Shown: piece after piece, positions 1 through 10,295 of the stretch
How the letters are laid out: each line of letters opens with the position of its first letter
Position numbering within the stretch: the stretch's first letter is position 1
Source of the DNA: Ischnura elegans
Lineage: Eukaryota; Arthropoda; Insecta; Odonata; Coenagrionidae
Length of the DNA stretch: 64,000 bases
Direction of reading: 5' to 3'
NCBI RefSeq assembly: GCF_921293095.1
Contig: NC_060259.1
Location: 26,667,812 to 26,731,811, forward strand
Position numbers and translations under genes: made by a program
The notes under the pieces: model-generated
Seen by the model: the letters and a program-made list of their open reading frames with translations, nothing else
Told to the model about the DNA's origin: nothing
Databases searched by the model: none

Positions 1-461
1 TATTTCACTTAATAAATGAAAGATGCAGGATGGAGCTTATGGTCAGAAATGGCATATTGATACAACCATTTTTGAAGCATAAATTTAAAGTAAGCAGTGT
101 GCATTTAGTTTACACTACCGTGATTTAAAATTAATTTCCTCATAGGCTCATCAGTCTGACAACACTTGAATGAGCAGCAATAAATACAGCATAGGTCTCA
201 ATCTAAAATTTTCTTCCAAAATGATAGCCCATTTATTCCACTGCCAGCGTTTAGGCAAATCTATGGCCTCTTTAGGGGCTCATCATCAAACCAAAAATTT
301 AGTTAAAACCAAACAATTGATACCTACTTTTTACTCAAAAAGGACTATTTTTTACAATTAACAAAAAGCTTATGAATTTTCTCTCTGTAATTAAACAGCA
401 AAAAACTTCAAGCTTTGCAAAGCAAAAGATAAGAATCGCATGAAATGGATGGAAAAATAGT
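1..461. other. Non-coding, nothing recognised
   Basis: AT-rich sequence with only short chance reading frames. It presumably belongs to the long intron of the minus-strand ATAD1-like gene, whose exons at 4003-4532 lack the AAA core. No repeat terminus, RNA gene or splice-consistent exon was seen. Confidence 0.5.
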
Positions 462-1017
462 TTAACCCTTTCTTGCTGAATGCCACACATCTGTGGCAAG
501 GATTTTCTTCGCAAAAGAATGAAAGCCGAGCACGTCAAATTTTCAACGCAAACAAATGAAAGCTATATAAGCATATATGCAGCGCAGGGTAGAGGAAAGT
601 GGCCGCCGCAGACACAATAGACCCAGCTACGTGGTTGCCCCTCGACACCCAACTAAGCGCAAGCCCAGACCCTTCCTTGACTGCTCATATTGACGCTTTC
701 CCCTCTGCACGGTCACCAAATGCTATTTGCAGTGTTTTTTTCTAAAAAAAATACTTGTAGCTTACCTTATAAATCTAAAGTTATAAATGAATTCTTCTTT
801 TTTCACTTATTACATGGAAATTTCAAACGGATTTCTAGCATACATACATCAGAGTTCAGTTCAGTTCCAAATGATAATTGTAATGTATATTTACTCCATC
901 ACTGTTTACATTGTCTAAGTACAAATAACTTGGAGCATTAGGCAGCCTCAAAGATATTCGAGGGACTCATAACGTGGAAGAATTTCCCTTCATCGGGTGC
1001 CGGTGCAAAAGGGTTAA
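462..1017. mobile_element. piggyBac-like MITE flanked by TTAA
   Basis: The segment begins TTAACCCTTTCTTGC and ends GCAAAAGGGTTAA. The termini are inverted copies of a CCCTTT(T)GC motif and both lie against TTAA. TTAA target sites with CCCTTT-type ends are the hallmark of the piggyBac superfamily. The 556-bp body has no coding capacity, so it is a non-autonomous copy. It lies in the presumed long intron of the ATAD1-like gene. The family is inferred from the ends only. Confidence 0.65.
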
Positions 1018-2618
1018 TAGTTCCACCTCCTAAAGTTAAGAGACCATTTACATTTTTGCTGAGCCAAAGTTTCTTCCTCTCCAAGTTTTAAAATATCAAC
1101 ATGACTTTGATCTTCATGTGATTATATTTTTTGCTGCATTCTTTGAACTGTTTACCAGGCACATCCACCTGTGCCTAAAAGCCTCTTACCAACTAATAAT
1201 GGCTGGTCATTCATAAAACTCACTTAGCATCAATCCCCCCAACTTAAACAACATTGCCCCCTTAAACTACTTTAATATGTATATATTTCCTGTGTGAGGG
1301 TTGGCCACAGTGCAGGTGGGTTGTCTCGAGGGTAACGCGTAGTTGTGCAACTCATACAGTCTGCCTCAAACCTTCTTACAGATATAGCTGTCCAAAAGGC
1401 TCCAACCCACCCAGTAACTCTTCAGGCAGGAATCACTAGCCTTGGATAATTCCGTCTAATCATGGAGAACTGAGAGGATAAGCAAATCAGCACAGGGGTG
1501 GGGAACAATGGAGATGGAGAATTGGGAGACTTTTACAATAACACAAATTTTGGAGACACTATGGACGTAGAATTCTGGGGACTTCTTGGTTTTGATGCAA
1601 TGACTGATTGTTTGGATGAAGTTTAAATTAATTCATATTTGGTTCTTAGGTGCCCCACAATTTTATTTTTTTGGCTTGTTAGAAAGAACGGAAAGAATTG
1701 CTTTAGTTATAGATCAAGGATTTTGCCAACCAAACTAATATATAATATAATAAAGGAATGAATGGTCAATTGACACCTTAACATTCCTCAAGATTTATGA
1801 AGAAAACTACCACTCATCATGTTCTGAGCTGGAAGAAGCATTGATGATTACATATCTTAGGTAGGTAGAATTGGAAGGACCGTGAGAAGTAAATAAATAA
1901 TTTGCATCAGAGTACTTAAACAAGTGAGATGACAAAGCCTATTTTATCTTCACTCCCGGTAATGCAACAGATGTATGCATTATTTGGTGGAAATGAAAAC
2001 ACACTCAATGCAAATACTCTTTTTCAGGTTAACAGCTGGCATCTTAACACAAACTGTCATATGCCATGATTTAGCTTGCAAGGTAGTGTGTAATTATATC
2101 TTGTCATTCTTGTACAAAAATTTAAAATTATTGATTATTTACATGGTTCAATATGAAAAATATTGCCCTCTGCATTGTCTGAAATGAAGGCTCTGTTGTC
2201 CTACTTGTTAAGAACTCTTCACGTGAATTATTTCTTAGTTTGTCTTAGTGTTACGAATTGCTTCTCAGGAGATGTCACCATCAATGCTGATTTCAACTCA
2301 CAACAATGATAATTTTTTCCTCCTGCAAACTTCTTAAACGTCACCCCTCGATAATTTCTTTTCAATATGTACACATTTTACCAATTTCATCTCCATTCCT
2401 CCCTTACCCTATAGCCTCATCCCTGTCTTCCATCCATATTCAATTTGTTAAACCCATAGTTCCCTGGACTATTTCCTGAGATTTTTAATATACTCTAACT
2501 ACTTTCTCTTCCCTAAATCTTAACCACCACACACATCATGGAGTATGTATCAATTTCCACTTCCTGTATCTTATCATTTCCAGAAATATACCTTCTACCT
2601 GACCCTGACCCAGGTTCC
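1018..2618. other. Non-coding, nothing recognised
   Basis: AT-rich presumed intronic sequence. Positions 2330-2630 are pyrimidine-rich with many short C/T runs. No convincing exon, RNA gene or complete transposon was found. Confidence 0.4.
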
Positions 2619-2620
2619 AA

Positions 2621-3284
2621 TAGGGTGGTTTACTATTATTTTTTTATCGTCTAAATCGAAAGAATATTACTCCTGGAGTACGCATTTCATGCACTTAGAT
2701 TTTTGAATGACGATATCTATTTTTCACGATTAAACAAAAATTAAAAATTTTCAAGCATACGAAAATGCGACAGCTAAGTAGGAATGCTGGGAAAAGCCTG
2801 TGTTACGTATTTCTGGTACCCACTGCCGCCGAGTGAGTTGACCTTGGGGTGAGGCTTTGAGCGCTGATACGACGCAGGTTTCTAGCAGGTAGCAGAGTAC
2901 CCAGCTAGCAGGTAGTGCTTGGCTTAAATAAGGATTATTATTACCCTATCAAACGGGGGAAACTTTCCGAACTCAGGTAATTTTAATGGGTGATTACTAA
3001 GAGATGTTTCCCTGAGCCCTGTGCCTCATGCAAGCATTGGTAATCGCAGACGATGTAAAACACCTATCTACTCGTATAGAAACTAGGTCCCTGTGACTTC
3101 ACGTGGAGTGGAATCGCATGGGCACCAATCTGGCCTTTTTCAAATGAGGTTAAAATTGACCATTAACATTAATCTAAACTGGGATTTCTAAAACCAAATA
3201 ATTTGTATATTATAAATACACTAATGGTGGGTACGGAATCGCAATCAATGCCTTTCGCTTTCTTTGATGAAGGAAACTACCCTA
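2621..3284 (+). mobile_element. MITE family A, copy 1
   Basis: About 664 bp bounded by TAGGGTGGTTT and AAACTACCCTA as inverted termini and flanked by AA on the left and TT on the right. Near-full-length relatives lie at 21525-22189 (same orientation) and 38459-39055 (opposite, truncated). Shared internal landmarks are ACTCCTGGAGTACG and CTAGGTCCCTGTGAC. There is no coding capacity. The superfamily is not identified. Confidence 0.8.
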
Positions 3285-4002
3285 TTCAACAATGACAAAG
3301 CTGACCTCACACTTGATGACTAGTGTGTTCAGCTCACCCCGCACCTACCACTCCAATATTCCCCACTTTCCTTCTACCTCACTTCTAACAGTTTCAGCAT
3401 ACCTATCATCCCTTCTCTTTTTTTGTTTCATACACATTTTGTAGCTCCTCCCACACTCATCATTGCTCTAACAATCCTATCTCCTTAAGAGTACTGCTGT
3501 TTGCTTCTCCATCATCTTCTTGGACTTCTCATCATCCCCAGATTGTGCAGTTCAGTCTTGACAAGGCAAGCAATGACAAGGATATAAGTACTAATACCCC
3601 AAGCAGAGTAAAGCAGAGGTAGTTGTTAGAGAATTGGAGAGGAAATTGAAAGGTAACAAATTTTAAAAACCAAATTTATAATAGCAATAAGAGGCTTCCA
3701 AGGAGTCCTAGAGCAGGCAAGATTTCAACAGTTCATAATAGTTTTAGAGGCTCTCATTATTTTCTAATTCAAAGTACACACCAACTAAATATTTATATTG
3801 TTTGAAAAGCATTCCTCTCTGAAAGTTACAAACGATTCTAATGCATGGATTGTTATCAGTCCCTTACAATACCACCATTTACCTATGTAGTGTTACAACT
3901 CTCTGCCAACGTAAAAAACCTACCTTAGGGTAGGAAAACCTGCCTTAACCGATACCTTTATTACATAAACGCAATATGACAATAGCTATGTCGTGGTGTT
4001 AC
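3285..4002. other. Intron 3 (5' part) of the ATAD1-like gene
   Basis: This starts at the splice donor after exon 3 (GAAAG, then gt, read on the minus strand at 4002) and continues past the window edge. No exon encoding the Walker A or B motifs was found between 1 and 4002, so the intron is at least 4 kb. Confidence 0.6.
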
Positions 4003-4180
4003 CTTTCGGCGGCTGAGTAAGCTGTGAATCTGAAAACAGCTCTTTCCTTTGAATTGGTAGGATAACAGTGTCTTGAAGCTCTTGGATTACATCCTCCAGG
4101 CCTGCAATATCCCTCCAAGAGACAGATATATCACTAGGATCAACCAAGTGGCTGGCAATAACCATTTCATAATCTGTCAA
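4003..4180 (-). CDS. ATAD1: ATAD1-like exon 3, start of the AAA domain
   Basis: The acceptor is tgcag before TTGACAGATTATGAA. The donor splits the Gly codon after PPK (GAAAG, then gtaaca), phase 1. It encodes the conserved HLVDP and WRDIAGL segments. The next exon should begin with the rest of Gly and run into the Walker A loop. Confidence 0.9.
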
Positions 4181-4532
4181 CTGCAATGAAATTGCGATAC
4201 ATCAATTACGTGACTTACTACGAAAACACGAAGGAAAAGGGTGGCCACTTAATTATCATACCTGCTTTCCTATAGTAAGTCCAAGCCGTTTGCATATCTT
4301 GTTTGCCTAAAAATTAATAAGAAGATTAGCTAGAGAAAAGATACTTGCTCAATCATTAAATACGGATGACATTTACCTTTTCAATTGCTTTCTTTTTCTG
4401 GTTCACAGTTGGATCTATTTGATTTAAAACCCACTTCAAACTAAAAAATGAAATCGCACTCAAAATTGAAAGGCGAAGAACTACTCCCAATACCTCAGTT
4501 TTGTTCAACGAATTCTCCCCGAAAATCCCCAT
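4003..4532 (-). CDS. ATAD1: ATAD1/Msp1-type outer mitochondrial membrane AAA ATPase, N-terminal part
   Basis: Three minus-strand exons join in frame: 4377-4532 (52 codons), 4262-4306 (15 codons) and 4003-4180 (59 codons plus 1 nt). They encode about 126 residues. A hydrophobic helix lies near residues 13-32, then WVLNQIDPTVNQKKKA, then LTDYEMVIASHLVDP and WRDIAGLEDVIQELQDTVI. This order matches the N-terminus of ATAD1 (fly nmd, yeast Msp1): a membrane anchor, a linker and the start of the AAA domain, just before Walker A. The family extracts mislocalised tail-anchored proteins from mitochondrial and peroxisomal membranes. The start codon at 4530-4532 precedes MGIFGEN and gives the usual short N-terminus. 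Walker A, Walker B and the rest of the roughly 360-residue protein lie beyond position 1, so the gene is partial in this window. Confidence 0.9.
4262..4306 (-). CDS. ATAD1: ATAD1-like exon 2 (45-bp microexon)
   Basis: Bounded by a ttag acceptor and a CAG/gtatga donor, phase 0-0. It encodes ANKICKRLGLTIGKQ, matching the basic stretch between the anchor and the LTDYE segment in ATAD1 proteins. It is too short to stand out as an open reading frame. Confidence 0.8.
4377..4532 (-). CDS. ATAD1: ATAD1-like exon 1 (coding part)
   Basis: Starts at the ATG on the complement of 4530-4532 and ends GAAAAG before gtaaat, phase 0. It encodes the membrane anchor (VVLRLSILSAISFFSLKWVL) and the start of the basic linker (QKKKAIEK). 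The base at -3 is G and at +4 is G, an acceptable start context. Confidence 0.85.
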
Positions 4533-5340
4533 CACTTCAAAGTAATTGGCTCTCCAACAGCCAAGGTTGAGTCCATGCACTTCAAGCGAACTTCCGTTAA
4601 AGAAAGTGAACCGAAAATGCGATACAATGCGTTTTATCACAGGTAAAATGAACCTACTATAAACCTACAACATGCACACGGAACGTAGAATCATCTGAAA
4701 CCCATTCCTTATTCAGATAAAACTTTCTTTCGATTATCCTATGCTACTCTACATAACGATCATTTGACAATAGAGGTAAAACTAGTGTAACCTAAACAAC
4801 AGAACTCAGGTAAAATTAAAAGTAAATTAAAATAATTGCAGTCACAGCCGTAAATACAACTGAAGCATCCACGACGAATGCTAAGCGATTATAACGACAC
4901 CACAGCTGCCGCCTTCATCAACAAAATCTCGTAAGTAAACTCTTAGCACAGTATTCGTGATTTACAAGGATCTCACAACTTTAATACTGAACGAATTCTC
5001 CATCACTCTCGATTGCCCATCCCGAGCGAGGGCAAATTCGGGCAAAATATTGCGCCTTCGGCCATCTTTACAAATGGAACCTTGGCTCATGTACAACTAG
5101 AGGCGTTTCTACAGAAAAAGGTGGTCCACGCTTGACAACTTTTTCATGAGAAGCTTGCCCTATATCACACCCGTCATGACCCTCTTTAGTTGCGCTGCGC
5201 ATGCGCATATACAACACAACAGGCTTGAAAGATTACCGCCATTTTTGTCTTGTGGACTCATGAGAGAAAGGATTTAAATCGTGAATTTTAGCTCGTTATC
5301 AGGTTACCAGCCTGCCTGCTCGCGGAAATAGCTTATCACA
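4533..5340. promoter_or_regulatory. ATAD1-like 5' UTR and promoter region
   Basis: Upstream flank of the ATAD1-like start codon. It is less AT-rich around 4990-5240 than its surroundings. A CCGCCATTTTTGTC segment at about 5236-5249 is the reverse of a GACAAAAATGGCGG motif that resembles a YY1-type promoter element. No TATA box is obvious. The exact transcription start cannot be read from sequence. Confidence 0.35.
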
Positions 5341-7250
5341 ATGATAAATATACAGGTGCAGACAAAAGTCGGCCTTAAACAATTAATGCTCGGCGCAAGT
5401 AATTACCATGGAGCGTCTGCTGCGGACCTAAAAACGAACTACGCTATGCGTAGCATTCACGGTGATCGATTTCTCGGTAATTCAACGATTTTTGATAAGC
5501 AAATTTTTTATCATCTCAGATGAGATGGTGTTTTAAGGTATGACATAATATTTTCAGATGTTCATTTCATTAATAATACTCCGGCTCCAACATATACGTC
5601 CGAATCCAACAGGGTTGGTTTAAGGTCTCTGTTTCGCTGGGGAGGGTAGATTGAGTGGAATAAAATGAAACTGCTTATAACTATTGCAAAAGCCTTTATC
5701 AACAACTTACATGAGGGAAATTTCGATATTATAATCTATTATATTGCTACGAAGACGTGAATGCGATCTCCTTTGTCAACCATAAATTGCACTTAAATTA
5801 TTCATTAACGCTTGATAAAATTATCACGAACATCAGAATAGAATTCATTCCATCAACGAGTCGCAACAGCTTTACTGCAGTGTAATTTGTTTTAAAGGCC
5901 AATGAGCGATCTTGCTTCCATCTCTAAACAAGGTGCCTAGGTATAAAACATCCATCACACATTATAATAGTACACAATTCCACCCAGCTATACCTACTGT
6001 CAGAGGTCCGTTATGTATAGAAAAAAAAGAGCTTTAGATATTCATCACATTTTTAAACATTGCTTGTTAGAATAGTAAAATAAATACTTAAATTGGAGAG
6101 CCAGCCTTAATGGTTACCATCTTTTTGAGGGAGGGGGTACTCCACTTATCCACCTTTGGATTTAATGCCAGGCTGGACTACTAAATATTCGGGCTCCACT
6201 ATATTTAAGCAATAAAATGCTAACTGAACTAACATGCTGACGAAAACATGAAACAGAGTTCTGAGAGGCACACCAAAAGAATTATTCTTGTAAGTTCAAG
6301 GCATTGGCTTGGTAGAAAATCAATTCTTTGTGCATGGAGATGTTTACTTGAAAACATCCGATCCCTTTAATGAACCTATTTCTACCAGTCTATCAAACAA
6401 TTTGAAAATTTTTTATTGCATGTATCTTCATTACTCCAAAAACAGTGAATTGAGGCCCATTGTATCACACGTTCATGAGAAAACAATAATGAGCAATCAC
6501 GAACACCCATGTCCTGGATAAGGGCCACTAACCCAAGCTGGACTTAGACCTTCTGAATAGCAGGCAAGGACTTTCTCCACTGCAACCTGGGCCACAAAAT
6601 AACCAAGGCATTCCTTGTTGGGACTAGCTTAGTTTCGTGTCATTACGTCACACTTTACTCTGAAGATATTTGGCTGATATTTTTCTCAGGAGCTGTTGGA
6701 ATGAGCTTCATGCTCAGCTTATCTTTCATGACATGAGATGTGAGTCCACAACCAAAATTATTTCCTCATTCCTATGACTTTCTCCTCCATAGTCTTCCTG
6801 CAATAAAAGTTATGCAAAAGGTAAATCTGTCATGTCAAAAGAATTTTTTGTCCACGGCTTACAAATATACATTATAATTTCCTTTACATATTTTGTAGCT
6901 ACAGGCTTTCACAATGGTCACATAAACTTTCATGTCGCTACGCTCACTATTAATGCAATATGGATGTAACAGTAAGCCACCAAAGCAATCCAAAGAAATC
7001 ATCCAATGAAACTACTGACTTCATTAGAATCATCTCTACCTTTGAAAATACTGAGTTCTTACAGTAAAAGATAAAAATACTCCCTCAGTGTGAGTGACTA
7101 GCCTTGATCTGTCAGTGACATCTTCAATGAAGTTACCACAGCATTGGAGATGCTTCTAGATCTCATTTATCATTATTTCCATCCTGTAGATTTGAACTGC
7201 TACTAATATGCACTCTTAAAGATGACCCATCATGCCCATACTTTTTAGTC
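5341..7250. other. Intergenic, mostly unrecognised
   Basis: No gene is supported. Positions 5645-5925 (GAATAAAATGAAAC..., CATTCCATCA..., GTAATTTGTTTTAAA) resemble 15055-15185 and look like an old dispersed repeat. The rest shows only short chance reading frames. Confidence 0.35.
5645..5925. repeat. Old dispersed repeat, copy 1 (partner 15055-15185)
   Basis: The ordered blocks TGAGTGGAATAAAATGAAAC, ATCAGAATAGA, CATTCCATCA and TAATTTGTTTTAAA recur at 15055-15185 with the spacing between them changed. This is a decayed repeat of unknown class. Confidence 0.4.
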
Positions 7251-7289
7251 TGACTGAGGCATTGCTAAAGGCCAACTGCTTTTTACCTG

Positions 7290-7470
7290 CCTGCAGTGGA
7301 CAATTGGGCAACTGTATAACCCCCATTCTCAGCCTTTTTGGCTGACTCCAGGCAGGTCAGAGCCCTTATAACCCAAAAGTGAGTGCTAAATGATAACCCG
7401 TTACATACACCTCACATGAAAATATCATTAGTGGATTCATAATGATGACTTGCAGAGCAAGAAGATGGGC
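7290..7470. repeat. Old dispersed repeat, copy 1 (partner 14790-14980)
   Basis: Blocks such as GGGCAAC, TGGATTCATAATGATGA and AGAGCAAGAAGAT recur in the same order at 14790-14980. Identity looks modest by eye. There is no coding capacity and the class is unknown. Confidence 0.4.
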
Positions 7471-7504
7471 CCAAACAGTGAAAAATCTTTAAGGGTAAAC
7501 ACGA

Positions 7505-7990
7505 TGGGCACATAGTGTGAATCTTAGCCAAAAGATGGAACTACCATCGGGAGAAGCTCAGCACCATAGAATAGTAGCTACGTTCCACATTTTCCAGAAT
7601 CCACTATCCCCCACCCATCAGTCCACCCCTCTAATGATTCCCTCCCCTCTGTGGCCGCCCAACAAGTCTGTAGCAACCCAGATCATGGCTCGCTCAGGGT
7701 TCATGTTACGAAGACCATAAATCCTTCGAAACAAAGCATCAAGTTACATGAGAACAATAGAAACATGTTTTACCCCTCCCCCTTTCTTGACAACTGGCCT
7801 TTTTCAGCCTACCTTCTTCAAAGTTTCGAGGCCAACTGCAACATGAGTCACCTATTGGGCCCATAAGTGTCTAACAACGACTTTCGGCAAATGATGAGGT
7901 ACGTTCATTGGATTGAAATATTGGCATTATGCACAGAATAAAATAAAATGACACCAAACAGTGTATTTTTGACATTTTTAAGCATGTTAG
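7505..7990 (+). repeat. Element F-related fragment
   Basis: Runs collinear with the interior of element F at about 27010-27500. Shared blocks include GAGAACAATAGAAAC, CCTTCTTCAAAGTTTC-like, CACCTATT, GTGTCTAACAA and GATTGAAATATT. It is an internal fragment without the CAGTGGA terminal repeats. Short reading frames in it are chance. Confidence 0.65.
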
Positions 7991-8044
7991 GCATGGTAGT
8001 AGTTTCTCTGTGAAAAATTAAAAATGGAAGTGGAATGGGGAGTA

Positions 8045-8345
8045 GGAATGGATAGAGCCCCAAGTTCTATAGCTTGAGAAAATTTCACTAAAGTCGAGCA
8101 AAAGTTTCAAGTTACCTGAGAACAATGGGATGTGGTTTCTTTCAAAGAGCCTCTTCCCCTTTCCTTGCCAGCTCCTCTTTTCACGCATCCTGCCTTCCTG
8201 GTCTATAACTTTGAAAAACATGCTGATAGCATGAGTCATCTATGTACCTACTGTTCTTCGGTGACAACCAATAACTTTCCGCAATTAGTGCTTTACCACC
8301 ATGTGATTTCAAGAATAGGAATTCACACCAATTATAAAAAAGAAT
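8045..8345 (+). repeat. Second, more decayed element F-related fragment
   Basis: AGTTACCTGAGAACAAT, a CTTGCCAG...CTCTTTTCACGC block, ATGAGTCATCTA and CAATAACTTTCCGCAATTAGTG parallel both 7740-7890 and 27240-27410. It lies just downstream of the better-preserved fragment, so part of the element is repeated in tandem here, or two copies inserted side by side. Confidence 0.45.
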
Positions 8346-8739
8346 GAGTCCAAATATGATGCATTTCTGATACATTTTAACTTTGTTTATCATGGTTAAG
8401 TCACTTCTATTTATCGATTTATCAAGGAATCACGAATTCCTATATTAGATTGCACCCAAAAATCGATTAGATGTTTTCACTATAACAGCATAATTTTGCT
8501 TGAATTAGCATAATAGTACATAGTATTATAATTTCTACTAACATATCCAATGATGAAAGTAATAAGGATTACATGCAATAATTAGACAATGTAGGTGTGC
8601 GCACATTACATTGTATCTTTCACAGTTAGTAAACAAAATTTTGCATCTTATGTTTTGGATTTTCTTCCATACATACTTAAGAAATTGACAGATGGCAAAT
8701 CAAAAAATATTTCATTTATCTAGTAAAATCAATCTAGAA

Positions 8740-10295
8740 AAATAAGACAGTTGTCGGATTTAGCACACAAAATCCCCATTCATAAATCCGGGCCAAAAAA
8801 TGTTGCATCAAACTATAGACCCATCTCTTTACTTCTAGTTCTCTCTTCTGTTTGTGAAAGAATAATCTTAAATCGACTATACTACTTCACTTCCCCACAT
8901 CTCCCTGATAATCAACATGGTTTTCTTCCCGGCCGCTCATGCATGACCAACTTATCCGTCTTTCAGCATAATGCCATCAACTCCATTAATAATAAATCAC
9001 AGTTAGACACCATGATTTTCCTGGATTTTTCCAAAGCTTTTGACTCTATCAATCATAGCCTCCTCCTACACAAATTAGGTGAACGATTTAATATTTCTGC
9101 TAATTTCAAAAGTCTCCTAACTAGCTTCCTCAACAACCAAACTCAAAGCGTTATTCTTTCTGGCTCATCTTCTCCTTGGTCTCCTCTGACATCTGGGGTT
9201 CCTCAGGGGAGTGTCCTTGGTCCTTACCTGTTTAACTTGTATATTGATGATCTTGCCTCTTTGCTACCTTCTTCCCAAGCTCAAACTCTCCTTTATGCTG
9301 ACGATTGTAAATTGTTCAAGGAAATTCAAAAGCCATCTGATTGCCATGACCTACAAGATGCTTTACGTCAGACATCGAATTGGTTTAATGTCTGGAATCT
9401 TACATTAAACCCAGATAAATGTAGTGTGATGTCCATTTCCCTAAAGAAGATCACACATCAATTTGACTACAGTATTTGTAATCACTCTCTGAAGCGTGTG
9501 TCAACATCTAAGGACCTAGGCATTATCACTGACGATAAATTAAATTTTTCCCCGCACATACAATCCATTAAGTCTAAAGCAATGTCCCTCTTAGGACTCC
9601 TGTTCCGTTTCACTGAAATTAAAGACCCCCAAGCACTTCGAACTTTTTTTTCATCTATCATTGTTCCAATTCTTACCTACTCTTGTCCTATCAGGTCTAT
9701 CTCTTCACAAACCAACCTCTCATCCCTGGACTGTGTCAGCAATTTCTTTGCCGATATAATAAAAAATAGAATACCGCATTTACGCAACATGTCCACTAAT
9801 GCTATTCTCTCCTCCCTCTTCATCCCTAATCTCACTACCCATAGGCTCACAGCTGATTTAAAACTTATTTATAAGATTCTCAATTCCACCATCGACTGCC
9901 CTGCATTGCTCTCTTTTATCAATTTTAAAGTTCCACCCTGCCCTACCCGTTCTCATCCCCTAATCCACATGCCCATTCCTAGACTTTCACTCACTAAACA
10001 TTCGTTTTTCTACCACATTGCTTCTGTGTTGAACTCACTCCCTCCACACATCGACCCCTTTGCACTTCCATTGAAATCCTTCATAAGCCTTTCCCTATCC
10101 TATCTGTCACCGAAGTAGTCTGTCACTGCAGTTTCTTGTTGTCCTTCAGTTTTTGTAAATGAAATTATCGTTTTCTACATGTTATATTGCGTCTTCGTCC
10201 TCTAATTTATGTATTGTTACCTGGCCACTATAAAATGGCAAGTATATGCTGTATGTGGTTCTATTTCTTTAAAATAAAAATAAAATAAAATTATA
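8740..10295 (+). mobile_element. 5'-truncated non-LTR retrotransposon (CR1/Jockey-like LINE)
   Basis: The element contains the C-terminal two-thirds of a LINE ORF2 (8751-10118), a short 3' UTR, a GGCCACTATAAAATGGCA stem-loop at about 10222-10239, and an AAAAT-type tail (10272-10295). A 3' stem-loop followed by a short-repeat tail is typical of CR1/L2/Jockey-group LINEs. The endonuclease domain is missing, as expected from 5' truncation during target-primed insertion. I could not identify a target-site duplication. Confidence 0.9.
8751..10118 (+). pseudogene. LINE reverse transcriptase, ORF2 fragment
   Basis: An uninterrupted 455-codon frame with the ordered RT motifs of non-LTR elements: NYRPISLL (about residue 21), FLDFSKAFDSINHSLLLHKL (about 90), SGVPQGSVLGPYLFNLYIDD (about 147) and the catalytic LLYADD (about 179). 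After these come the thumb region and a C-terminal tail with SLTKHSFFYHIASVLNSLPP. The first codon is TTG and the N-terminal endonuclease is absent. This is the truncated end of a longer ORF and not a host gene. The catalytic Asp pair is intact and no stop interrupts the frame, so the insertion is fairly young. Closest in style to CR1/Rex1/Jockey ORF2. Confidence 0.92.
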
